DNA from: Chitinophagales bacterium
Lineage (GTDB): Bacteria > Bacteroidota > Bacteroidia > Chitinophagales > Saprospiraceae
DNA: 9,582 nucleotides
NCBI GenBank assembly: GCA_013297575.1
Contig: JAAFHO010000160.1
Location: forward strand, 1-9,582
Direction of reading: 5' to 3'
Shown here one piece after another: positions 1-6,083 of this stretch. The stretch's first letter is position 1, and every line of letters begins with the position of its first letter. The notes under the pieces are model-generated. The model made no database searches and had not been told where the DNA came from. It worked only from the letters and a program-made list of their open reading frames with translations. The position numbers and the translations under genes are program-made.

Positions 1-228
1 GTCTTCACTGATGGCAAAGCGTCGTTTGTCGTTTTCGGCAACGACTTCGGCTAGGATTGTGCGATCGAGTGGTTGGAGATAAGCGGGGCCTTTTTGGGCA
101 ATTTTTGCCAAAAGTATATCAATATTGACCCATCCTTGTGTATCAAGTTGAATATCAATCATTTCCGGGTTATGCCGGAGTACTTTGGAGATAAATTTGG
201 AGCGGTTTTTAAGTTCGTTTTTGTCCAT
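1..228 (-). CDS. kptA: KptA/Tpt1-family RNA 2'-phosphotransferase, N-terminal part (cut by window edge)
   Basis: The reading frame stays open to base 1, so only about the first 76 residues are visible. Recognised from the family's N-terminal signature: SKFISKVLRHNPE, then LDTQGWVNIDILL, then a segment ending ENDKRRFAISED. Tpt1 enzymes transfer an internal RNA 2'-phosphate to NAD+, giving ADP-ribose 1'',2''-cyclic phosphate. The R-H pair in VLRH (R18-H19 from this start) and the R before F in DKRRF match conserved active-site positions of the family. The ATG at 228 puts LRH at the usual distance from the N terminus. An in-frame ATG at 249 adds seven residues and has GGGAGG only 2 nt before it, too close for a normal ribosome site, so the start is uncertain. 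The physiological substrate in bacteria is unclear, because they lack the tRNA splicing that makes 2'-phosphates in yeast. The gene is divergent from the endonuclease V gene. The C-terminal ADP-ribosyltransferase-like lobe lies outside the window. Confidence 0.88.
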   Translation of the reverse strand, partial: MDKNELKNRSKFISKVLRHNPEMIDIQLDTQGWVNIDILLAKIAQKGPAYLQPLDRTILAEVVAENDKRRFAISED

Positions 229-358
229 GTTTTTAATTTTAAAAGTCATTGCCTCCCAAAACGCAGTTTTAGTCCGAGTAGTTCCACGTTCTCATCTCGC
301 CAATATTAGAAAACAAGCACAGCGGAACTTTTTCCACAAATAATCGTTTTTCTTTCCT

Positions 359-862
359 ATGTTTCTTGCAACGGATACCTATTACAACCCTGACAATACG
401 GCGAAGGCGGTCGGCATATTGTTCCAAAATTGGGACGATCAAGTACCTATGAATACCATTGAGGTACATATTCCCGATGTAGCCGAATATGAACCGGGTG
501 CTTTTTATAAACGCGAACTACCGTGTATCATGGCGATGCTGGAGCATTGCGATTTGGCACAATTAGATGCTATTATCGTCGATGGTTACGTGTTTTTGGA
601 TGATCTTGGAAAGATGGGTTTGGGAGCGCACCTCTACGATGCATTAGGTGGGCGTATTCCAGTAATAGGAGTGGCAAAAACCAGTTTCCATGATAATCAT
701 TTGAATGTTATTGAAGTAAAACGTGGTGAAAGTACCCATCCATTGTATGTCAGTAGTATAGGTATACAACTTGCAACCGCTGCGGCTTGGATAGAAAGTA
801 TGTATGGGCCATATAGAATGCCGCATTTATTGAAGGTATTGGATGGGATGACCAGGACGTAA
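359..862 (+). CDS. nfi: Endonuclease V family protein, short form
   Basis: The 167-residue product matches endonuclease V (deoxyinosine 3' endonuclease) along its whole length. ATDTYY holds the first catalytic Asp (D6). YEPGAFYKRELP is the Y-x-P-G...RE-x-P motif with the catalytic Glu E53. AIIVDGYVFL holds D75, and IPVIGVAKTSF is the family's IGVAK strand. The tail HPLYVSS...YGPYRMPHLL matches the usual PLYVS...GYRLPEPT ending. Family members cut DNA (or RNA) near deaminated purines (inosine), using an RNase H-like fold with metal-binding acidic residues. It is shorter than E. coli Nfi (about 223 aa) because the N-terminal helical extension is absent; the protein starts almost directly on the first strand. 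The His in the usual VSPGH motif appears replaced (SSIGI, I136). I infer a functional metal-dependent nuclease of a short subfamily. ATG 359 is the natural start, as D6 must be retained. No strong Shine-Dalgarno is seen. Confidence 0.88.
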   Translation: MFLATDTYYNPDNTAKAVGILFQNWDDQVPMNTIEVHIPDVAEYEPGAFYKRELPCIMAMLEHCDLAQLDAIIVDGYVFLDDLGKMGLGAHLYDALGGRIPVIGVAKTSFHDNHLNVIEVKRGESTHPLYVSSIGIQLATAAAWIESMYGPYRMPHLLKVLDGMTRT

Positions 863-1015
863 GTGGGTATTATGCCCCAAGTGGTCACTATTATAATCTA
901 TATCAGTATCCATTTAGCCAAAGCATTGCCATTTACTTGTAAAAAACAACGATATGTGTGTTATATCTTACCGTAATCTTTCTTAAACTAGGTGCATTGA
1001 CCTAAAAATAATGTC

Positions 1016-1045
1016 TTAGTTTTGGTTGGCTTGAGATATATTTGC
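1016..1045 (+). promoter_or_regulatory. Candidate Bacteroidota-type promoter for the OmpA-like lipoprotein
   Basis: TATATTTGC at 1037-1045 is an exact match to the TAnnTTTGC -7 element used by the Bacteroidota primary sigma factor. The upstream element is weak: TTAG at 1016-1019 has a 17-nt spacer, while the true TTTG at 1021-1024 is too close (12 nt). Initiation a few bases downstream would give a 5' leader of roughly 80 nt before ATG 1134, containing the palindrome at 1061-1090. Called on sequence match and position only. Confidence 0.45.
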
Positions 1046-1060
1046 ACCCTGATTCTGGCC

Positions 1061-1090
1061 ATGCAATGTATAATTTTTTGTACATTGCAT
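1061..1090. repeat. Perfect palindrome in the 5' leader of the OmpA-like lipoprotein gene
   Basis: ATGCAATGTA (1061-1070) and TACATTGCAT (1081-1090) are exact reverse complements separated by the 10-nt, T-rich spacer TAATTTTTTG. The palindrome lies between the candidate promoter (1037-1045) and the start codon (1134). In RNA it would form a 10-bp hairpin about 43 nt before the start codon; as DNA it could be a dyad operator. It is not a convincing terminator, because the bases after the second arm (CGTTTTGTTC) are not a continuous T run and the stem is AT-rich. Confidence 0.6.
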
Positions 1091-1133
1091 CGTTTTGTTC
1101 AGGTCTATTTATTTTCTAAACAACAAGCAAAAT

Positions 1134-2078
1134 ATGCCAACAATCCTAAAATTAGTACTCATTATTATCCTCGGCACTTCGATATCCTCTTGTGTGAGCA
1201 AGAAGAAATTTACGACCCTAAAAACCGAACTTACGACCCTAAAAACCGAACTAGATGCTGCCAATAAAGATCTAGGCAAATGCGGTGTAAGCCTAAACGA
1301 TTATATGAATAGGCTTTCTGCTTGCGAGCAGGAAAAAGATCGTTTTAAACAAGATTATATCAACGGGCAAAGTACCCTTAAAATCAGGGAAGAACAAGTG
1401 GATTACCTGCAAAAACAGGTAGAAGATTATAAATTACTACGCGATAAGCAACTCAGTCAAGTGGGTGATCTAACCACCCTTAACAAATCAGCCAATGAAA
1501 ATATCAAGGAAACCCTTTCTCAATTGGAGCGCAAAGATAAATATCTTATTCTCCTGCAGAATGCTAAAACCCGCGCCGATTCGATCAATCTAGCCTTAGC
1601 CATCAACCTTAAAAGTGTACTCAATCAAGGTATCGACGATAAAGACGTAGAGGTAAAAGTCGATAAAACCGTCGTTTTTGTCAACCTTTCTGATAAAATG
1701 TTGTACCAAACTGGTAGTGCTAACCTCACTCCGCGTGCTCAGGAAGTATTGGGTAAAATTGCTCAAATTATCGAATCTCGCCCCGATTTAGAGGTAATGG
1801 TAGAAGGCTATACCGATAATGTACCCATCAGTAGCCCCTGCTTCGATGATAACTGGGATCTGAGTGTAAAACGTGCTACTTCTGTAGTACGGGTATTGCA
1901 AAAGCAGTACAAAATAAATCCCAATCGCTTGATTGCAGCAGGGCGTGGGGAATACAACACACTCGCATCTAATGATACAGAGGCAGGTCGCGCTGCTAAT
2001 CGACGTACAAGGATTATTATTCTGCCAAGATTGGATCAGTTCTACGATTTGCTGAATCCATCTAATGTGCCTAAATAG
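1134..2078 (+). CDS. OmpA-family peptidoglycan-binding lipoprotein with N-terminal coiled coil
   Basis: The 314-residue product starts with a lipoprotein signal, MPTILKLVLIIILGTSISSC. The lipobox ISSC makes C20 the lipidated residue. Residues about 24-165 are rich in heptad-like Leu/Lys/Glu/Gln patterns, indicating a long coiled coil. The OmpA C-terminal domain follows at about 177-298, with EGYTDNVP (D228), NWDLSVKRA (R247) and GRAANRRTRIII. D228 and R247 align with the OmpA Asp/Arg pair that holds the peptide of peptidoglycan. Its likely role is to tether the outer membrane to the cell wall. The start was set at ATG 1134, not the in-frame TTG at 1095, because it begins exactly at a canonical lipoprotein signal. 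A 21-bp tandem duplication adds one heptad at residues 27-40. The gene stands alone, with a promoter-like site upstream and a strong terminator 20 bp after the stop. The domain call is firm; the specific function is inferred. Confidence 0.93.
   Translation: MPTILKLVLIIILGTSISSCVSKKKFTTLKTELTTLKTELDAANKDLGKCGVSLNDYMNRLSACEQEKDRFKQDYINGQSTLKIREEQVDYLQKQVEDYKLLRDKQLSQVGDLTTLNKSANENIKETLSQLERKDKYLILLQNAKTRADSINLALAINLKSVLNQGIDDKDVEVKVDKTVVFVNLSDKMLYQTGSANLTPRAQEVLGKIAQIIESRPDLEVMVEGYTDNVPISSPCFDDNWDLSVKRATSVVRVLQKQYKINPNRLIAAGRGEYNTLASNDTEAGRAANRRTRIIILPRLDQFYDLLNPSNVPK
1212..1253 (+). repeat. 21-bp in-frame tandem duplication (one coiled-coil heptad)
   Basis: Units at 1212-1232 and 1233-1253 both begin ACGACCCTAAAAACCGAAC and differ only in the last base (T or A). 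Each encodes TTLKTEL, residues 27-33 and 34-40 of the lipoprotein. The 7-residue period equals one coiled-coil heptad, so the register is kept. Near-identity at the nucleotide level points to a recent slippage duplication. Confidence 0.9.
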
Positions 2079-2100
2079 AAGTATGGATAAGAAATATTAA

Positions 2101-2140
2101 AAAAAAAGTCCCAATTTTTCATAAAATTGGGACTTTTTTT
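2101..2140 (+). terminator. Intrinsic terminator after the OmpA-like lipoprotein gene (potentially bidirectional)
   Basis: Arms AAAAAAAGTCCCAATTTT (2101-2118) and AAAATTGGGACTTTTTTT (2123-2140) are perfectly complementary over 18 bp around a 4-nt loop, TCAT. The GTCCC/GGGAC core plus flanking A and T tracts give a hairpin followed by a U tract in either direction. It lies 20 bp after the lipoprotein stop and could also stop leftward transcription coming from the response regulator. Confidence 0.93.
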
Positions 2141-2147
2141 GTATCTC

Positions 2148-2507
2148 GTAACTTCGGCTGCGCTCAGTTACCGCGTGCTCTTCGCTTATCCATTTTGATT
2201 TTTCTTGCTTATCCAATTATTTGGGTAATTAAACCGAATCCGAGTGGTAACTTCGGCTTCGCTCAGTTACCGTGTACTCTTCGCTCTGTCGCTTTGATTC
2301 AATTACTTGGATATTGAAAACGAACCCGAATGAGTAAGCGAAGAAGGATTTGGTAGCCGAGCGAAGCCGAGGCTACCGTACACTCTTCGCTTACTCACTT
2401 TGATCCTTCTTCGCTTATCCAATTACTTGGATATTGAAAACAAATCAAAGCGGTAATTAATGCACGAATCCGGTTACCGAGCGAAGCCGACCGAGGCTAG
2501 CGTACCA
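2148..2507. repeat. Array of four palindromic stem-loop repeats with conserved flanks
   Basis: This fills the gap between the two convergent genes. Hairpin 1 (2148-2171) has stem GTAACT/AGTTAC. Hairpin 2 (2246-2271) has GGTAACT/AGTTACC. Hairpin 3 (2352-2377) has GGTAGCC/GGCTACC. Hairpin 4 (from 2472) is imperfect. Each encloses a 12-nt loop, TCGGCTTCGCTC (one base different in hairpin 1) or its reverse complement GAGCGAAGCCGA (hairpins 3 and 4). Hairpins 1-3 are each followed by CTCTTCGCT and then TTTGAT. AATTACTTGGATATTGAAAA recurs at 2301-2320 and 2421-2440, exactly 120 bp apart, with a diverged copy near 2213. GGTAATTAA plus CGAATCCG precedes both hairpin 2 and hairpin 4. Hairpin starts are 98, 106 and 120 bp apart. 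No credible ORF is present. Most likely a REP-like intergenic repeat family, though a structured RNA is possible. Confidence 0.85.
2331..2417. repeat. Nested alternative inverted repeats around hairpin 3
   Basis: TGAGTAAGCGAAGA (2331-2344) is the exact reverse complement of 2384-2397, enclosing hairpin 3 (2352-2377) in a larger cruciform. The overlapping TAAGCGAAGAAGGAT (2335-2349) is also the exact reverse complement of 2403-2417. The same left arm can therefore pair with either of two right arms, giving two mutually exclusive folds. Confidence 0.8.
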
Positions 2508-3228
2508 TATCCTTTACCAAAAGCCTAAACCCATTACCATGAATATTAGCGATCTCGATAGCAGGGTCTTTAGAGAGGTATTTGCGTAATTTTGTTACAA
2601 AAACATCCATAGAACGAGCCGTGAAATAGTTATCGTCGTTCCATATTTTAGTCAATGCTTCCGAACGTGGCATTACATCGTTGAGGTATTTGCAGAATAA
2701 TTTGAGTAATTCTGCTTCTTTCGGACTGAGTTTCCATTGGTGTTCTTCTCCATCTTTTACGGGGCCATTAAAGGTAAGAATCCGTAAAGTATAGTTAAAG
2801 TGGTACTTGCCAAAAGCAAATTCACGTTGTTCGTCGCGCGGATCTGGTGCTTTTGCAGAGCGTTTCAGGATAGCCTGAATACGGTACAACAATTCTTCGG
2901 AATTAAATGGTTTCGGAATATAATCATCGGCTCCCATTTTAAAGCCATTGAGGACATCCTCTTTCATTGTTTTGGCCGTAAGGAAAATAATGGGCACCTC
3001 TTGGTTGCGTTCACGTACTTCCTTGGCCAAGGTAAATCCGTCTTTTCGGGGCATCATGACATCAAAAATACAAAGGTCGTATGGACTCTTTTTAAATGCT
3101 TCAATCCCTAATACACCATCGGTGGCTAAAGTAACACTGTAATCGTGCATTTCGAGATAAGAGCGAAGTACATCGCCAAAATTTTGGTCATCTTCTACCA
3201 GCAAAATTTTATAGTTGGTATTTGACAT
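2497..3228 (-). CDS. OmpR/PhoB-type response regulator, RprY-like
   Basis: 243 residues in two domains. The receiver domain (about 6-123) has the acidic pocket E12-D13-D14, phospho-acceptor D56 in IFDVMMPRKDGF, T84 in FLTAKT and K106 in PKPF, so it should accept phosphate. The winged-helix DNA-binding domain (about 135-237) has the transactivation loop region LSPKEAELLKLF and the recognition-helix region TARSMDVFVTKLRKYL, ending GNGFRLLV. It is closest in feel to Bacteroides RprY, which shares the LCxxDVMMPxKDGFTLA pattern. No histidine kinase is adjacent, so the partner must be elsewhere; the targets cannot be read here. It is convergent with the lipoprotein gene. Its last residues (MVR) and stop codon fall inside the right arm of degenerate repeat hairpin 4, suggesting the repeat supplied or altered the 3' end. 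The start is the first ATG (3228), giving the normal receiver N terminus. Confidence 0.94.
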   Translation of the reverse strand: MSNTNYKILLVEDDQNFGDVLRSYLEMHDYSVTLATDGVLGIEAFKKSPYDLCIFDVMMPRKDGFTLAKEVRERNQEVPIIFLTAKTMKEDVLNGFKMGADDYIPKPFNSEELLYRIQAILKRSAKAPDPRDEQREFAFGKYHFNYTLRILTFNGPVKDGEEHQWKLSPKEAELLKLFCKYLNDVMPRSEALTKIWNDDNYFTARSMDVFVTKLRKYLSKDPAIEIANIHGNGFRLLVKDMVR

Positions 3229-3360
3229 AGCTGTTCGATCGGGCTTTGATTATGAAAAATCTGTTAGTGGGAAAAAAATAAAAGTGAAACAATTATTTGT
3301 CTCAATAATATTAAACGACAATACAAGTCGTTTGCGTATGTACTGCGCTTGAAATAGTCG

Positions 3361-3386
3361 AAAAATGTTAAAGTCCGTCTTTAACA
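3361..3386 (-). terminator. Probable intrinsic terminator of the DUF5686 gene
   Basis: On the minus strand, TGTTAAAG (3386-3379) and CTTTAACA (3373-3366) pair perfectly over 8 bp around the loop ACGGA, followed at once by five Ts (3365-3361). The hairpin starts 17 bp after the stop codon at 3403. The stem has only two G-C pairs, so it is likely a weak terminator. Confidence 0.6.
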
Positions 3387-3402
3387 CTTCAAATACAATA
3401 GT

Positions 3403-5850
3403 TTATAGGGTAAATTTAATGGACAATCGAGGTGAAACATTGTCCTTCCAACTTTTACTGGCAAATGCCCCCCAACGATAAAACAATGCGCCACCAATGC
3501 CTAACCACCCAAAATTAGCATAATTGAACCGCGCTAAATTGTCCAAGCGCAGCCCCGACTCTAGGTAAAGTTGGTTCATGGAAAGAAACCCAATTTGCTT
3601 GTGCTGTATAGGGTTGCTGAGTGCGCCTTGCGCCATATTATGAATAACAGAAAGGAACGGAGACGAGTATTTCCGTTGGTAAAGTACAGGGCCAATTTCT
3701 TGTTCAAAGAAAAAATTTACAAATTTGTCGTGCAGGAATAAGGTATCTGGCAGTGCTTGAAACGTCTGCCCCACAGCAAATGACGAGTATGCTCCTGCAT
3801 TTTGGTTCAAGGTGAATAATTTAGCCAATGGCGTGTTACCTTTGGCTATACCCGCTTCTATACGCCACTGGCAATAACCCAGTCGCGGAATAAAAACTGA
3901 TTGATAAACAGATGCTAAATAACGCTGGTATTTGTGCGCCCCAACACTAATGGTAGAGGCTAGTTCAACCACTGGCCAACGCTGCACCGTGGTATTATTG
4001 CCCAGAAAAGACCGTAACTGCTCTCCATAAGCCAATCGCGCAACAGCAGTGACTTCCTTAAATTGAAACGTGCCCAAAACAGGCGTATTCTCGTCTTTTT
4101 GATAAGCATATGCATAACCAGAAGGCCGTAGTGCTTGCTGTCGGGCAGTTAAAGAGGTCGTAAGCACCTTACCAATTCGGGTAGAAAAACGAACTGATGC
4201 ATCAAGGGCTAAGTCCATCCGTTGTGCGTAGAGACCTCTATTGAAAAAATTGCCCGTATTAAATTCATAAGGTGCGCCAGGTTCCAGCAAATCCCGCATA
4301 ACATCAAAGCGTAACTGGGTTTGCCAGCCCCTATGAATACGCCACAGGGCATAACTATTGTATTTTAGTTGTTGATCTCGAAAACCCCATCCTGTACCCA
4401 CGCCCCATTCATATTTTTTGGATAATTCTAATGGGCGGTGTTGGGCATTGGTAAAACCTACCCCAAGACGAACACCCTCATAATCGTTTAAGCGTATGAG
4501 ACTGCCCAATTGCAGTCCAACCCCTGGATACAAAGGCCACACACCCGTACTTAAGGCACTAATTATTTTTGCCCAACGATCAAATTTCTTGACCGTGCCG
4601 ATACTGTCGATACTCAAATAGGTATTGCGTTCTCGTTCTGACATGGGCAAGTTTTTACGCCAAGGCAGCCATGCTATGGAATCGCGTGTAGTAGCATTTT
4701 TCTGGATCGTTAAGGGTTGTTCTGGGTTAAAATCTTTGGTTTTTAGTTGCGCAAATGGCTGTACCTCTGAAATAAAACTATGTCCGGTGGCTCTTACGCC
4801 CATTTCTGGTGCAGGATACCTTGCGGCCAGTAATTCAAAATTTAGTTGTTGTGGAAACCATTGGCCTGTATCGCCTACAGTCTGCACAAAAGTATATGCC
4901 TGTTCCAAGGTCATATTAAGGTTTTCGTTGCCAAATGCTGGGTTCGCGATCACATTTTGCACCGCATAATACTTTGAATTGATATGCAAAGTGCCTTTAA
5001 GCGCCATAAATACCTTCCCTTTTCGAGGCTTGAAACGGAGTACCCACACAGTATCGTTATCCGTAAAAAGTGTATCTTCCAAACTAAAATAATACAATTT
5101 GGTGCTTCCTGGACTTACCGGATTCACAAATTTCTTATCCATAATAGGCAAAAAATCGCCATAAAAAGTAAAGGGTTGAACGGCATTTGCAACCGTAACC
5201 AGTGCTGCATCCTGAAAGCCACTTACACGATTGAGCAATACTTTTTCTTGGGTCAAATTGGGGGCTAAAAAACTACGCTCCGTTACACTTTCCATAAAAA
5301 ACAGGTGGCGTTGCTGCATCATGCGCTCGGTTTGCTCAAATCCCCTGATTTCCTTTTCTTTTTGGGCTTTTTTTTCAAAAATAGCACGGTTGGGCAAGGC
5401 ATCCAAGGATACCTTGTTATAGGTTTTGCAGATATAAGAATTATTGCGTTCAGGATTATTACGGTGCCGATTAGCGATTACCTTGCGCATCAGGATATCG
5501 GCGGGGTTTTCACCCGCGATAATATCTACCGTATTTAAGGCATTATTTGTCGGGTTTAATACAATATCAAGTTGTTGAAGATTGAGTTGGTTGAATTCTT
5601 TAGTGGTTAAAATTAATTCCTGAAAACCAACATAACGGAACGTCAAAGATTGTAAACGGCCTTTTATTGGCAAGGAAAAACCGCCTTCAATATCGGAAAA
5701 TGCTACTTTTTTATCATCTGCTTGTGCAATAATACTCACAAATGCCAAGGGTTCGCCATCATTGGCCACCACTCGGCCTCTGAGGGATATTTGCGACAAT
5801 AGCAATGTAGGGATCAACAAAAGGGCAGTAAAAATAAAAGATCTATTCAT
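3403..5850 (-). CDS. DUF5686 / carboxypeptidase-regulatory-like outer-membrane protein
   Basis: 815 residues. An N-terminal signal peptide (about 1-19, MNRSFIFTALLLIPTLLLSQ) is followed by a CarboxypepD_reg-like beta-sandwich (about 22-98; SLRGRVVANDGEPLAFVSI, then FRYVGFQ and IVLNPTNNALNTVDI). The DUF5686 region fills the rest. Its markers include ADILMRKVIANRHRNNPERN with YICKTYNK, a charged stretch near 160-185, and KLYYFSLEDTLFTDNDTVWVL. From about residue 440 there are alternating aromatic/polar strands typical of an outer-membrane beta barrel, and the chain ends SPRLSIKFTL, like a barrel's last strand. Length is normal for the family (about 800-850). The family is widespread in Bacteroidota, its function is not established, and it lacks the plug domain of TonB receptors. 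The gene is preceded by a 233-bp gap holding a MITE-like element, and its left inverted repeat lies 51 bp before the ATG. Family call firm, role unknown. Confidence 0.92.
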   Translation of the reverse strand: MNRSFIFTALLLIPTLLLSQISLRGRVVANDGEPLAFVSIIAQADDKKVAFSDIEGGFSLPIKGRLQSLTFRYVGFQELILTTKEFNQLNLQQLDIVLNPTNNALNTVDIIAGENPADILMRKVIANRHRNNPERNNSYICKTYNKVSLDALPNRAIFEKKAQKEKEIRGFEQTERMMQQRHLFFMESVTERSFLAPNLTQEKVLLNRVSGFQDAALVTVANAVQPFTFYGDFLPIMDKKFVNPVSPGSTKLYYFSLEDTLFTDNDTVWVLRFKPRKGKVFMALKGTLHINSKYYAVQNVIANPAFGNENLNMTLEQAYTFVQTVGDTGQWFPQQLNFELLAARYPAPEMGVRATGHSFISEVQPFAQLKTKDFNPEQPLTIQKNATTRDSIAWLPWRKNLPMSERERNTYLSIDSIGTVKKFDRWAKIISALSTGVWPLYPGVGLQLGSLIRLNDYEGVRLGVGFTNAQHRPLELSKKYEWGVGTGWGFRDQQLKYNSYALWRIHRGWQTQLRFDVMRDLLEPGAPYEFNTGNFFNRGLYAQRMDLALDASVRFSTRIGKVLTTSLTARQQALRPSGYAYAYQKDENTPVLGTFQFKEVTAVARLAYGEQLRSFLGNNTTVQRWPVVELASTISVGAHKYQRYLASVYQSVFIPRLGYCQWRIEAGIAKGNTPLAKLFTLNQNAGAYSSFAVGQTFQALPDTLFLHDKFVNFFFEQEIGPVLYQRKYSSPFLSVIHNMAQGALSNPIQHKQIGFLSMNQLYLESGLRLDNLARFNYANFGWLGIGGALFYRWGAFASKSWKDNVSPRLSIKFTL

Positions 5851-5895
5851 AAGAAATAGTGATGCAAAATGGTATGATGTCGGTTGCCCATTGTG

Positions 5896-6060
5896 CTAAG
5901 GAACGATGTTGGAATAAAGGTACAAATTCAGGCTTCAGATTTTGGTCTCAGGTTTTCTGTTTTTTTGCGCGAAAGCCTTACCTATTTAAGTAGAAAAAGA
6001 GGGAGTATGAGGCAAAAGATGTGCATCAATCGGTACCTTTATTCCAACACCGTTCCTAAG
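5896..6060. mobile_element. MITE-like element with 23-bp terminal inverted repeats and apparent 5-bp target duplication
   Basis: The left repeat (5901-5923, starting GAACGATGTTGGAATAAAGG) and the right repeat (6033-6055, ending CCAACACCGTTC) are reverse complements at 22 of 23 positions. They bound a 155-bp stretch. Directly outside both is CTAAG in direct orientation (5896-5900 and 6056-6060), as expected of a target-site duplication. The 109-bp interior is AT-rich, has no credible ORF and does not continue the symmetry. It lies between rsmI and the DUF5686 gene, both reading leftward. Because CTAAG resembles its own complement, the inverted repeat can be drawn a little longer, so the exact ends are uncertain. 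Each arm read inward-to-outward contains TACCTTTA, close to the -7 element TAnnTTTG, so the arms could alternatively be promoter-like. Confidence 0.6.
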
Positions 6061-6083
6061 AGTACTGCAATTTGGAAAACGCC

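Noticed and set aside
250..358. Divergent promoters between kptA and the endonuclease V gene
   Set aside because: Only imperfect matches to TAnnTTTG occur on either strand, so no specific site can be supported.
863..1015. Terminator or small RNA after the endonuclease V gene
   Set aside because: No stable stem followed by a T tract was found. Short dyads such as AGTG/CACT near 880 are at chance level.
1095..1133. 13-residue N-terminal extension of the OmpA-like lipoprotein from a TTG codon
   Set aside because: The ATG at 1134 begins a canonical lipoprotein signal with lipobox ISSC. The extension would place polar residues before it, and it overlaps the leader.
1022..1267. Plus-strand ORF of 81 codons upstream of and overlapping the lipoprotein gene
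   Set aside because: It overlaps the lipoprotein signal in another frame and spans the candidate promoter and palindrome, with no family features. The repeated DPKNRT is only the 21-bp duplication read out of frame.
2148..2507. CRISPR array
   Set aside because: The repeats are palindromic units with diverged, related intervening sequence and unequal spacing. There are no unique spacers of constant length and no cas genes.
3313..3333. AAACGAC/GTCGTTT inverted repeat upstream of the response regulator as an operator
   Set aside because: It is a 7-bp perfect dyad with a 7-nt loop in AT-rich DNA, with no promoter-like element placed beside it. It is too weak to call on its own.
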